From positions 186,001 through 250,000 of the forward strand of contig JADJAE010000001.1 in the NCBI GenBank assembly GCA_016704445.1: a stretch of DNA of 64,000 nucleotides, read 5' to 3'. How positions within the stretch are numbered: position 1 is the first letter of the stretch; each line of letters starts with the position of its first letter. The position numbers were made by a program, and so were the translations under genes. Shown here piece after piece: positions 26,546 to 35,208 of the stretch. Under the pieces are notes generated by a model that made no database searches, was not told where the DNA came from, and worked only from the letters and a program-made list of their open reading frames with translations. Origin of the DNA: Deltaproteobacteria bacterium (lineage in GTDB: Bacteria; Myxococcota_A; Polyangia; Polyangiales; Ga0077539).

Positions 26546-27700
26546 CTACCCGTTGGAGGGAGGGCCCAGCTCGTCGCCCTCGCGCATCCCCCGGAGCGTG
26601 TCGTCGACATAGGAGGCGGCGCGCCCCTCCCGGATGGCCTCGCGCATCCCTCGCATCAACGACCCCAGGAAGTAGATGTTGTGGAGCGACATCACCCGCG
26701 CCGCGAGGATCTCCCCGCAGAGAAACAGGTGCCGCAGGTAGCCGCGGGTGTAGCGCCCTCCCTCGCCGTTGCAGCACTGCCCCTGGCAGAGCGGGTCGAT
26801 GGGGCCGTCGTCGAGGCGGTGGCGCGCCTGCTTGATGTTCACGCGGCCGCGCCAGGTGAGGCACTGGCCGTTGCGGGCGTTGCGCGTCGGCAGCACGCAG
26901 TCGAACATGTCGATGCCCGCGAGCGCGCCCACCAGCAGGTCGCGCGGCGTGCCGACGCCCATGAGGTAGCGCGGCCGGTCTTCGGGCATCTGGTGGGCGA
27001 CCGCGCCCAGCACCCGGTGCATGTCCGGCACGGGCTCGCCCACGGACAATCCCCCGAGGGCGATGCCGTCGAAGGGCATCGCGGCGATCTCCTCGAGGTG
27101 CCGCAGCCGAAGGTCTTCGTGGATGCCGCCCTGCACGATGCCGAAGAGCGCCTGCCGGGACCCGCGCGGGGCGTCGAGGCAGCGCCGGGCCCACTTGGTC
27201 GTGCGCGCCATCGCCCGCTGGATGGCGTCGCGGTCGGCGTCGCCGGGCGGGCACTCGTCGAGCACCATGGCGATGTCGCTGCCGAGGAGCGACTGCACCC
27301 GCACGCTCTCCTCGGGCGTGAGGCGCTTCAGGGCTCCGTCGATGTGCGAGCGGAAGGTGACGCCGTCGTCGTCCATGGTGCGCAGCTTCGCCAGCGAGAA
27401 CACCTGGAACCCGCCGCTGTCGGTGAGCATCGCGCGCGGCCACCGGGAGAAGCCGTGGAGGCCTCCGAGCGCATGCACCACCTCGGCGCCGGGGCGCAGC
27501 CACAGGTGGTAGGTGTTGCCGAGCACGATGCCCGCGTCGGTGGCGCCGATCTCCTCCATCGTGAGCGCCTTGACGGTGCCGATGGTGCCGACGGGCATGA
27601 AGGTGGGCGTCTCGACCGGGCCGTGGGGCGTCTGGAGGAGGGCGACGCGCGCGTGGCCGTCGCGCGCCAGGATGTCGAAGGAGAAGCCTGGTGTGGACAT
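26546..27700 (-). CDS. tgt: Queuine tRNA-ribosyltransferase
   Basis: Exchanges guanine-34 of GUN tRNAs for the queuosine precursor preQ1. The 384-residue product has PTFMPVGTIGTVKALT, the active-site segment AMLTDSGGFQVFS, FGIVQGGIHEDLR, GIALGGLSVGEP and VLPTRNARNG. The zinc-site region is unusual: Cys305, Cys309 and Cys310 in DPLCQGQCCNGEGG precede GRYTRGYLRHLF. The family usually shows C-x-C-x2-C with tighter spacing. The downstream His (SLHNIYF) is kept. ATG 27700 is chosen over the adjacent ATG 27703. It follows queA by 32 bases, forming a queuosine operon. Confidence 0.92.
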   Translation of the reverse strand: MSTPGFSFDILARDGHARVALLQTPHGPVETPTFMPVGTIGTVKALTMEEIGATDAGIVLGNTYHLWLRPGAEVVHALGGLHGFSRWPRAMLTDSGGFQVFSLAKLRTMDDDGVTFRSHIDGALKRLTPEESVRVQSLLGSDIAMVLDECPPGDADRDAIQRAMARTTKWARRCLDAPRGSRQALFGIVQGGIHEDLRLRHLEEIAAMPFDGIALGGLSVGEPVPDMHRVLGAVAHQMPEDRPRYLMGVGTPRDLLVGALAGIDMFDCVLPTRNARNGQCLTWRGRVNIKQARHRLDDGPIDPLCQGQCCNGEGGRYTRGYLRHLFLCGEILAARVMSLHNIYFLGSLMRGMREAIREGRAASYVDDTLRGMREGDELGPPSNG

Positions 27701-27732
27701 CATCGAAGGGCGCGGACCATAGCGCGCGGCTC

Positions 27733-28746
27733 TCACAGAACAAGCATGGCGTCGCCGTAGGAGAAGAACCGATACCGGAGCGCCACGGCCATCGCATAGG
27801 CGGCGCGCACCCGCTCGGGGCCCCCAAAGGCCATCACCAGCGCGAGCAGGGTCGAGCGAGGGAGGTGGAAGTTGGTGAGCAGCGCGTCCACCACGCGGAA
27901 GCTGTACCCGGGCTGGATCAGCAGCCTCGTCTCGCCCGTGCGCTCCCCGTCGAGCGCCCACGACTCCAGCGTCCGCACCACGGTGGTCCCCACGGCCACC
28001 ACCGGGCGTCCGTCGCGCTTCGCCGCCCGCACCGCCTCCGCGGTCGCCACTGGGACGTCGTACCACTCGGAGTGCATCGGGTGCTCGTCGAGGTCGTCGA
28101 CCATCACCGGCGCGAAGGTCCCTGGGCCCACGTGCAGCGTGACGGACACCCGGTCGATGCCCCGGGCGCGCATCGCCGCGAAGAGCTCGTCGGTCAGGTG
28201 CAGCCCCGCGGTCGGGGCGGCCACCGCGCCCGGCCGGTCGGCATACACGGTCTGGTAACGCTCCCGGTCGCTCTCCTCCGGGGCGCGGTGCATGTACGGC
28301 GGCAGCGGCATCTCGCCGTGGCGCTCGATCGCCGCCCAGGGGTCGTCGGCGAGCAGCTCGACGTCGAGCATCATCCCGTCGCGCCCGAGGATGCGCACCG
28401 CGAGCCCCGGCGCGATCTCGATCACCACGCCGTCGCGCATGGGCTTGGACGCCCGGCCCAGCGCCTCCCAGCGCCTCCCGTCCTCGCCCTTCGAGCGCAC
28501 CAGCAGGAACTCCGCCTTCCCGCCGCTCGGCTTCACCCCTCGCAGCCTCGCCGGGATCACCCTGGTGTCGTTGACCACCAGCAGCGCCCCGTCGGGCAGC
28601 AGCGACGGGAGCGAGCGGATCACGTCGTCTGTCAGCGTCCCGCCCTCGCGGCGGAGCACCAGCAGCCGACTCGCGTCGCGCTCGGCGAGCGGAGTCGAGG
28701 CGATCAGTTCGGAGGGCAGGTCGAAGTGGAGCTCATCGGTGCGCAC
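27733..28746 (-). CDS. queA: S-adenosylmethionine:tRNA ribosyltransferase-isomerase
   Basis: Adds the cyclopentene-forming ribosyl group of SAM to preQ1 in tRNA, the step after Tgt. The 337-residue length matches the family. Typical blocks are FDLPSELIASTPLAERDASRL, LLVVNDTRVIPARLRG, YADRPGAVAAPTAGLHLT, VTLHVGPGTFAPVM and LLTNFHLPRSTLLALVMAF. The start is GTG 28746, 14 bases inside the preceding beta-propeller gene, implying coupled translation. queA and tgt adjacency supports the assignment. Confidence 0.95.
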   Translation of the reverse strand: MRTDELHFDLPSELIASTPLAERDASRLLVLRREGGTLTDDVIRSLPSLLPDGALLVVNDTRVIPARLRGVKPSGGKAEFLLVRSKGEDGRRWEALGRASKPMRDGVVIEIAPGLAVRILGRDGMMLDVELLADDPWAAIERHGEMPLPPYMHRAPEESDRERYQTVYADRPGAVAAPTAGLHLTDELFAAMRARGIDRVSVTLHVGPGTFAPVMVDDLDEHPMHSEWYDVPVATAEAVRAAKRDGRPVVAVGTTVVRTLESWALDGERTGETRLLIQPGYSFRVVDALLTNFHLPRSTLLALVMAFGGPERVRAAYAMAVALRYRFFSYGDAMLVL

Positions 28747-29833
28747 GCGGAGCTTCTTGCGACGAAGGGCTACGGCTCGACAAGCGCAACAGGTTGCCGT
28801 CGACGGCGGTGACCCAGGCCTCGCCGTGCTCCCCGAGGGTCACCCGGGGGACGATCGCCCGGCGCAGGTCGACCACCCAGCGCTCCCGGCCGTCGGGATC
28901 GAGCGCCACCAGTCGCCCCAGCCGGCTCGCCAGGAGCATCGCGCCCGCCTCGTCGAGCACCGCCGACTCCGCGAAGGGCGGGGCGTCGATGCGCACCCAC
29001 GCACCGGTGCGGTCGACGCGCAGGACGGCGGGCGGAGGTCCGTCGACCCAGGCGAGCGCCGTGGCGCCCTCGGAGGAGGACCACCATCGGGTCGGCGAGG
29101 GGAGCGGCCTCGGGGGGGCGACGACCCCGTCGGCGTCCAGCGGGAAGACCGCGGTCGCGGTGACCGCCAGCGCGCCGCGGTCGACGCTTACCAGGTGACG
29201 TAATCCCTCGACGGAGGGCACGAGGCGGACGGTGCCCGCGGGGTCGAAGACCGCGAGGCCGCGAGGGACACCGACGGCGACGCGCCCGCCACCGAGCGTT
29301 GCAGGCGTGGTCATCGGGCTCGCGGAGAGCGAGCGCACCGAGGCGACGCTCCCGTCCGCGCGGAGCGTGACGAAGTCGACGCGCTGGTGGCTGGAGACCG
29401 CGGCGACCTCGCTGCCGTCGGGGCGCTCGACCACCCCGAGGAGCTCGCCCTGGAGCTGCGCGGCGACCCTGACCCGCCCGTCGAGCCCGAGCCGGAAGAG
29501 CGTCCCTCCGGCGCCGAGGATCACCAGCCTGCCTCGCGCGTCGCACCGCGGCGCGACGCGATCGGAGGGAGGCTCCTCCACGGGGCTCGAGCGCACGGTG
29601 CCGCTGGCCTCGTCGAGCAGCGCCAGGGTGGAGGGCGCGCGGGTGAACACCGCCAGGCGTCCGTCGGGAAGCCGCAGCGGCGCGGTCACCCCGGCGCCCG
29701 GGAGGGGGAAGGGGTCCACCGAGGTCCAGGGAGCGGGGGGAAGCGTGCCGCGCGGCGGATCGGCGAGGACACTCGCGGCGCCGAGGAGCAGCGCCCCCGA
29801 GAGCGCCCGGGCGCCGGCCCGACGAGGGCTCAT
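28733..29833 (-). CDS. Exported beta-propeller-like protein
   Basis: A 366-residue protein with an N-terminal signal peptide (ARALSGALLLGAASVLADPP). It has repeated blade-like units in which a strand ends before a polar turn (LRLPDGRLAVFTRAPSTLAL, DARGRLVILGAGGTLFRLG, DEAGAMLLASRLGRLVALD, GEHGEAWVTAVDGNLLRL). The pattern resembles PQQ-like or seven-bladed propellers without the PQQ Trp motif. ATG 29833 overlaps the upstream stop (ATGA), and its end overlaps queA by 14 bases. It likely acts in the periplasm; function is unknown. Confidence 0.7.
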   Translation of the reverse strand: MSPRRAGARALSGALLLGAASVLADPPRGTLPPAPWTSVDPFPLPGAGVTAPLRLPDGRLAVFTRAPSTLALLDEASGTVRSSPVEEPPSDRVAPRCDARGRLVILGAGGTLFRLGLDGRVRVAAQLQGELLGVVERPDGSEVAAVSSHQRVDFVTLRADGSVASVRSLSASPMTTPATLGGGRVAVGVPRGLAVFDPAGTVRLVPSVEGLRHLVSVDRGALAVTATAVFPLDADGVVAPPRPLPSPTRWWSSSEGATALAWVDGPPPAVLRVDRTGAWVRIDAPPFAESAVLDEAGAMLLASRLGRLVALDPDGRERWVVDLRRAIVPRVTLGEHGEAWVTAVDGNLLRLSSRSPSSQEAPRAHR

Positions 29834-31686
29834 GGCCTCAGGACGAAGAGAGCGCGGATCACCGTGTCGGTGCGCCGCTGGCCCGTCTGGTTCACGTAGG
29901 TGCGGGTGCCGTGGGTCTCGCCGACCACCTCGACGTTCTCGTTGACTCGCACCAGCGTGCCGGGGGCCATGTCGACCCACGCGAGGCACTGCTGGTTGGG
30001 GCAGGCGCGGTCGGTCACCAGGAGCTGGAAGGACGGCAGCTCGCCCGCCGACTGGGTGCTGTTGATCACCCTCCCTCGCGCCCTCAGCCGCACCGTCGTC
30101 GGGCTTGGGGTGATGAGCGGCGCGAGGCCCCGGTCGCCGCCCCCGGAGGCGAGGTAGTCCTGCGGGGTGACCGAGCGGTAGACCATCAACGTCGTGGTGA
30201 CGGGAGCGCCGCCGGGGGCGAAGCCGCGCACCGTGAGCGTGTTGGCGCCCGGCTGGATGGGCACCTCGGCGCGGAAGTGATCGCCCATCAGCGTGGCGGG
30301 CTGCGCGCCGACGAGCACCCGCGACGCGCGAGGGAGCGACCCCTCGACGGTGACCATCGCCGCGTTGACGAGGCTCAGCGGGCCGGGCGCCTCGATGCGC
30401 AGCGGCAGCCGCGGCACCCGCAGCTCGTACTCGCCGCGGATCACCACGCCCGAGGCGGTGCGCACCTCGATGGGGAAGCGCTCGCTACGAGAGGCGGTGG
30501 GAGAGTCCATGGCGATGGGCGCCGGGGCTGGGATCTCCGCCACGCCGAGCTGCCCGGAGAGGGTGATGGGCTGACCCGCGATGGAGAGCGTCGCGCCCGT
30601 CGGAACGCGGAAGCGCAGGTGCACCCGGGGCGGGTCGTCGCCGAGGTGATCGAGGTCGGCCACCACGCGGTACCCGATCACGATGCGCAGCGCTCTCGGG
30701 GAGCGGGCGCCGGTGGCGTCTCGCACCTCGATCGGTAGGGCGATCTCACCGACCTCGTTGGGGTCGAGGCCCGCGACGGGGAAGTCCACCGCGCCCCGAG
30801 CGTCGACGGGAAACTCCGTCCCCCGGTACACCACGCGCCAGCGGGCGTCGGCGCCCGGCAGCGTCGCGCGCACCCGGAGCTGCCCCTCCGCGAGCCGCAC
30901 CTCCGCCTGCAAGGGCGGCGGACCACCGCCCCCAATGAGCCGCGAGGCCAGCAACGCCGCGCCGCCGAGCAGCGCGAGGCCCACGACGGCGCCCCCGATC
31001 CAGAGGCCCACGGGGGTCTTCTTCGGGAGGAGGGGCTCGTCCTCGGTGCGCTGCGGCCCGTACGAGGGCGGAGGGTTCGGAGGCGCAGCCCCGAGCCGCT
31101 GTCCCCCGATGAAGGGCGGCGACTCCTTGCGGCGCCGGGCGGCCTGATCATTCGTCGCCGGCGGCTCGGAGGGCGGAACCGGCGGCGCGACGCCCATCAT
31201 CGTGTGAGAGCGCGGCGCCACCGCCGGAGCGGCGAGCTGAGGCGGCGGCGCAGACGGCGCGGGCGGTGGGGGCTCCGAGGCCGGCACCGGGGGGAGGGCG
31301 CTCTTGTCGAAGGCGACCCCGATCATCGTGCGCTGCTTGTTGGGCACCGCGGCGGGCGGCGCGAGCGGCGCGGCCTCCGTAGGAGGCGGGGGCGTCGGCT
31401 GCACCATCGCTCCCGCGGGGGTCACCTCGCGGAGGGTCTCCGTCGAGATCGGCGGAGCGGTCGGAGCCACCCCGAGCATCGTGGCATGTCGCGCCGGTGT
31501 CGGTGTTGGTGTCGGTGGAGAGAGCGGAGACGGCGCGCCCATCGCGGTCGGCGTCGGAGCGGGAGGCACCGCGCGGACCCGGGATCCGCACTGGAGACAG
31601 AAGGTCGCGTCCCTGGGGAGCGAGGCGCTGCAGATGTGGCAATGGATCTGCGGTCCCCCAGTGCCGTCTCGGTCATCGCCGCTCAT
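29830..31686 (-). CDS. Zinc-ribbon membrane protein with repeated TM[LIM]GVA motifs
   Basis: A 618-residue protein. Residues about 15-36 form a zinc ribbon (CHICSASLPRDATFCLQCG). A Pro/Ala-rich cytoplasmic region then holds three copies of a short motif (ATMLGVAP, RTMIGVAF, HTMMGVAP). One membrane helix follows at about 228-248 (GLWIGGAVVGLALLGGAALLA). The exported part is beta-rich with Ig- or carboxypeptidase-regulatory-like strands (LRVRATLPGADARWRVV, ANTLTVRGFAPGG) and ends VIRALFVLRP. The threonine motifs resemble those in other myxobacterial signalling proteins, possibly kinase or FHA targets (inference). It heads the operon leading to queA-tgt; the stop overlaps the next ATG. Confidence 0.75.
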   Translation of the reverse strand: MSGDDRDGTGGPQIHCHICSASLPRDATFCLQCGSRVRAVPPAPTPTAMGAPSPLSPPTPTPTPARHATMLGVAPTAPPISTETLREVTPAGAMVQPTPPPPTEAAPLAPPAAVPNKQRTMIGVAFDKSALPPVPASEPPPPAPSAPPPQLAAPAVAPRSHTMMGVAPPVPPSEPPATNDQAARRRKESPPFIGGQRLGAAPPNPPPSYGPQRTEDEPLLPKKTPVGLWIGGAVVGLALLGGAALLASRLIGGGGPPPLQAEVRLAEGQLRVRATLPGADARWRVVYRGTEFPVDARGAVDFPVAGLDPNEVGEIALPIEVRDATGARSPRALRIVIGYRVVADLDHLGDDPPRVHLRFRVPTGATLSIAGQPITLSGQLGVAEIPAPAPIAMDSPTASRSERFPIEVRTASGVVIRGEYELRVPRLPLRIEAPGPLSLVNAAMVTVEGSLPRASRVLVGAQPATLMGDHFRAEVPIQPGANTLTVRGFAPGGAPVTTTLMVYRSVTPQDYLASGGGDRGLAPLITPSPTTVRLRARGRVINSTQSAGELPSFQLLVTDRACPNQQCLAWVDMAPGTLVRVNENVEVVGETHGTRTYVNQTGQRRTDTVIRALFVLRP

Positions 31687-31746
31687 CGTCGGCGGAGTCT
31701 AACGCGTACGAAACGCCGCCGCGGTCGAGAACGAAGACCGCCCTCG

Positions 31747-32862
31747 ATGACCACACCGCTCTGCCTCCTGGTTCTCGTCGCGGCGACGGCGCTCGCGGCG
31801 GGCTGCTCCAACTTCCTGAGCAACGACGGGGGCAGTAGCCTCCGGCCCATGACCGATCCCCTCCGCTGGGCTCCCCATGATGGCTTCGCGCTGCCCGTCC
31901 CGCGGCGCTTTCCGAGCGTGACCCCGGTCTCCGGAGGCGCGATCGTCTTCGGGGGCATCGGGGCCAGCGGGCCCTTGGGTGAGGCCTGGCGCTGGGACGG
32001 CGCCCGGTGGCAGGCGCTCTCGGGTGACGGCGCTCCCACCGGCCGGATCAACCACGCGGCCGCCTGGACGGGGGGAGAGCTGTGCATCTGGGGCGGCGAG
32101 GCGAGGGGGAACAGCCTCGACGACGGCGCCTGCTGGAACCCATCGACCGACCGCTGGCAGCCCCTGGGGGAGGTGCCCCTCTCGGCTCGCGGCGCGATGG
32201 CGAGCGCTTCCAACGGGCGCGAGTGGATCCTCTGGGGAGGCCGCGACGCCGACGGCAACGACTTCGCCGACGGCGCCCGCTACGACGCCTCGACCCGTCG
32301 CTGGACCGCGCTCCCCGACGGGGGACCGAGGGCGAGGCACGGGGCCTCGACGGCGGTGTCGCCCGACGGGTCGAGGGTGCTCCTCTGGGGCGGCGCGGGC
32401 GAGGCCCTGGCGCTGGGCTCCGAGGACGCATTCGTCCTGGAGCTCCTGACGTCCCGATGGATCCCTGTCGACCTCGAAGGCGCGCCGCCCGCCCGCAGCG
32501 GGCCCATCTCGGTGGAGGTCCCGTCGGGCCTGGTGGCGGTGGGCGGCGAGACGGCCGCGATCTTCGAGTGGAGCACCGGTCGATGGCGACGACTCGACCC
32601 GCCGCCGTTCTCCTCCCGCTGGGGCGTCACCGCGGTCTCCGCCCCATCGGGGGTCCTGCTCTGGGGAGGCCGCGACGAGACCCGGGTCCACGACGACGGC
32701 GCGGTGCTCGACCTCGCGACCGGCCGATGGACGCTTCTCCCCTCCGACGGGAGCCCGGGGCCCCGCATGGACGCCATCGCCATCGCAGACGCCCATCAGG
32801 TGCTGTTGTTGTGGGGATCGAGCGGCGAGGCCCTGCTCTCCGAGGCCTTCGCCCTGCGTTGA
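31747..32862 (+). CDS. Kelch-repeat lipoprotein
   Basis: A 371-residue lipoprotein. The signal MTTPLCLLVLVAATALAAGC ends at the lipobox Cys20. About six Kelch-type blades follow, each with a hydrophobic strand ending in GG and a Trp (GGAIVFGGIGASGPLGEAW, GGELCIWGGEARGNSLD, REWILWGGRDADGNDFAD, SRVLLWGGAGEALA, SGVLLWGGRDETRVHDDGA). This predicts a surface or periplasmic beta-propeller for protein or glycan binding. ATG 31747 is preferred because it provides the signal peptide. Divergent from the zinc-ribbon gene by 60 bases. Confidence 0.8.
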   Translation: MTTPLCLLVLVAATALAAGCSNFLSNDGGSSLRPMTDPLRWAPHDGFALPVPRRFPSVTPVSGGAIVFGGIGASGPLGEAWRWDGARWQALSGDGAPTGRINHAAAWTGGELCIWGGEARGNSLDDGACWNPSTDRWQPLGEVPLSARGAMASASNGREWILWGGRDADGNDFADGARYDASTRRWTALPDGGPRARHGASTAVSPDGSRVLLWGGAGEALALGSEDAFVLELLTSRWIPVDLEGAPPARSGPISVEVPSGLVAVGGETAAIFEWSTGRWRRLDPPPFSSRWGVTAVSAPSGVLLWGGRDETRVHDDGAVLDLATGRWTLLPSDGSPGPRMDAIAIADAHQVLLLWGSSGEALLSEAFALR

Positions 32863-32865
32863 CGC

Positions 32866-35114
32866 CTACCGCACCCAGATGAGGGCGTAGCTGGCCTTGC
32901 AGCTCGTGTCGTAGCCGTAGCACTCGCCCGCGGCGGAGATGGTCCTGCCGTTGGCGTTGCAGGGCCAGGTTCCCGGGGTGCAGCTGAGCGGCGCGATGCG
33001 CGAGAGGCGCAGCAGCGAGAGGTCGTGGGTGAGCCACTGGGCCTCGCCGCCGGGGGTGTTGCCGAGGCCGTTCACCCAGCAGCACTCGGCCGCGTAGAAC
33101 GCGATGGCCACGTTCTCGTTGGTCGAGGGGAAGCACGAGGCGTTGCTGTCGAGCGCCCGGAGAGAGAACCCGAAGGCCGCCGCCTGCGCCGCGCTGATGC
33201 CCGTGTAGAAGTCGGCGCCCGAGCGCGCCCAGGTGGTGTTGCAGGTCGAAGGCCAGCCAGCTCCCACGTAGGCGCCCATCGAGCGGTTGCCCAGCAGGCC
33301 CGTCCAGCCGAAGCTGTACTCCGCGGTCTCCACGCGGAGGTCGTTGCCGGCCACGTCGGCCCACGCGAGGGACTTGTAGCTGGCGCTGGTCCGCGTCGCG
33401 ATCGATCCGAAGCTCGTGCGATCGGTGAAGACCCCGAGCGCGTTCCAGGCCCTCGGCACCCCGTTGACCACCGAGCCAGCGAGCGTCCAGCCGCCGCCCT
33501 GCGAGGCCATGTCGCAGTACACGCGCTGCGCGCCCAGCGGACCCGCGCCGTCGGGGTCGATCTCGTACTCCCCGCTCGCGGCCGACGGGTTGAGCGTCCG
33601 CAGCGCGTTGCAGCTCACCGGCAGCCTGCACGCCCCCGTCTGGCAGTAGGACCCGCCGCCGCACGCGTTGCCGCACGCCCCGCAGTGGGCGTTGCTGGTG
33701 CGGGTGTTCGCCTCGCACCCGTTGGCGGGCATCGCATCGCAGTTGGCCCAGCCCGTGTCGCAGCTCTCGACCTGGCACGTCCGCGCCACGCACACCGGAA
33801 CCGCGTGGATCAGCCCGCACTCCACCCCGCACCCGCCGCAGTGGCTCGCGTCGCCGTTGGCGATGTTGCGCTCGCAGCCGTTGGCCGCGTTGCCGTCGCA
33901 GTCGCCGAAGTCCGCCCCGCAGGCGAAGCCGCACGAGCCGGCCGCGCAGGTCGCGCTGGCGTTCGCGGGCGAGGCGCAGCGGCGGGTGCAGCTCCCGCAG
34001 GTGGTCGGGCTGGCGAGGTCGGCCTCGCACCCGTTGGCGGCGTTGGAGTCGCAGTCGGAGTGACCCGTGTTGCAGGCCGCCACGGCGCATGCTCCGGCCG
34101 TGCAGGCGGGCGTCCCGTTGGCCACCACGCAGCGGGTCGAGCAGCTCCCGCAGTGGGTGGCGTCGGAGCCAAGGTCCACCTCGCAGCCGTTCGAGGCGTC
34201 GCCGTCGCAGTCGGCGAAGCCCGCCGCGCAGGTGAACGCGCAGGCCCCCGCCGCGCAGGACACCGTGGCGTGGGCCCTCGGAGCGCACGCCATCCCGCAG
34301 CCGCCGCAGTGCTCGGCGCTCGCGCGCGTGTCGACCTCGCAGCCGCTGGCGGCCATCCCGTCGCAGTCACCGCGCCCGGGATCGCAGCTCGCGATCCCGC
34401 ACGCACCCGCCGCGCAGGCGCCGGTCGCGCTCGCCGGGGCGCAGGCCGTTCCGCAAGCACCACAGTGCGCGGTGTTGACCCGGGTGTCGACGCAGCCGCC
34501 CCGCAGCAGGTCTGCCCCGTGGTGCAGTGCGCGTCCGTGAGGCAGCCCGTCACGCAGGTGTTGCCCATGCAGTGCGTCGACGCGGGGCAGTGCGCGTCGG
34601 TGAGGCAGCCCACGCACTGATGGCTCGTCGGGTCGCAGTGCCCCGCACCGACGGCCCCTCCGTCGGCGGACACTCCGCCGTCGCCCGCCGCGCAGGCCCC
34701 GTCGTCGCGACAGCCCGATGCGCAGGAGTTGCTCGCGGCGACGCAGTACTGCCCGGCGGGGCAGAGGTCGCTCGCGGCGGTGCAGGCCACGCATCGGCCC
34801 GTCGCGGTGTCACAGGCCGGACCGCCCGACTGACCCGCGCAGTCCGCGTTCGCCGTGCAGCGGAAGGGAGCGTCGACCGGGACGTCGTCGGGGGCGTCCA
34901 TCGGCCCGGTGTCCGTGGCTCCCGTGTCTGCGGGACCGGTGTCCGCGGGACCGGTGTCCGTCGCTCCGGTGTCGGTCGTTCCGGTGTCCATCGGTCCGAG
35001 GTCGGAGGGGACGTCTCCTCCCGCGTCGCCTCCCACCACGCTCGCGTCCTCCGAGCAGCCCGCCAACAGCGTGAGCGTCACCGCGCACGCGCCCAGGATT
35101 CTTCGTGTGCTCAT
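32866..35114 (-). CDS. Cys-rich repeat lipoprotein with fibrinogen-like C-terminus, frame-disrupted
   Basis: Paralogue of the genes at 1-1004 and 52729-54094. Signal and lipobox end LTLLAGC. A linker repeats DTGxxDTG, and then five units of the type CDGxxxNGCE...HCGxCxxxC follow. The C-terminal domain reads SCNALRTLNPSAASGEYEIDP, VYCDMASQGGGWTLAGS and ends ASYALIWVR, matching the fibrinogen-like fold that binds ligands extracellularly. The frame is interrupted at about 34500 in a G run. Adding one base joins TTGQTCCGG to GCVDTRVNTAHCG, giving about 749 residues. ATG 35114. Probably displayed on the outer surface, with disulfides. Confidence 0.78.
34880..35010 (-). repeat. DTG-type short tandem repeats in lipoprotein linker
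   Basis: Imperfect 12-15 base units encode MDTGTTDTGATDTGPADTG and related copies between the lipobox and the first Cys-rich unit. The linker is acidic and uncharged otherwise, likely an extended stalk. The same position in the paralogue at 52729 holds an unrelated VDVP-type repeat, so the stalk sequence diverges while the architecture stays. Confidence 0.65.
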
Positions 35115-35208
35115 GAAAGCGTCCCTTATCTCCGGTCGAAGCGTTCGCCGCGAGTGTCTCACGGTCGCCGGTTGCGCGCGGGGGAGGGGTCGGACTAGGT
35201 TCCGCGCG

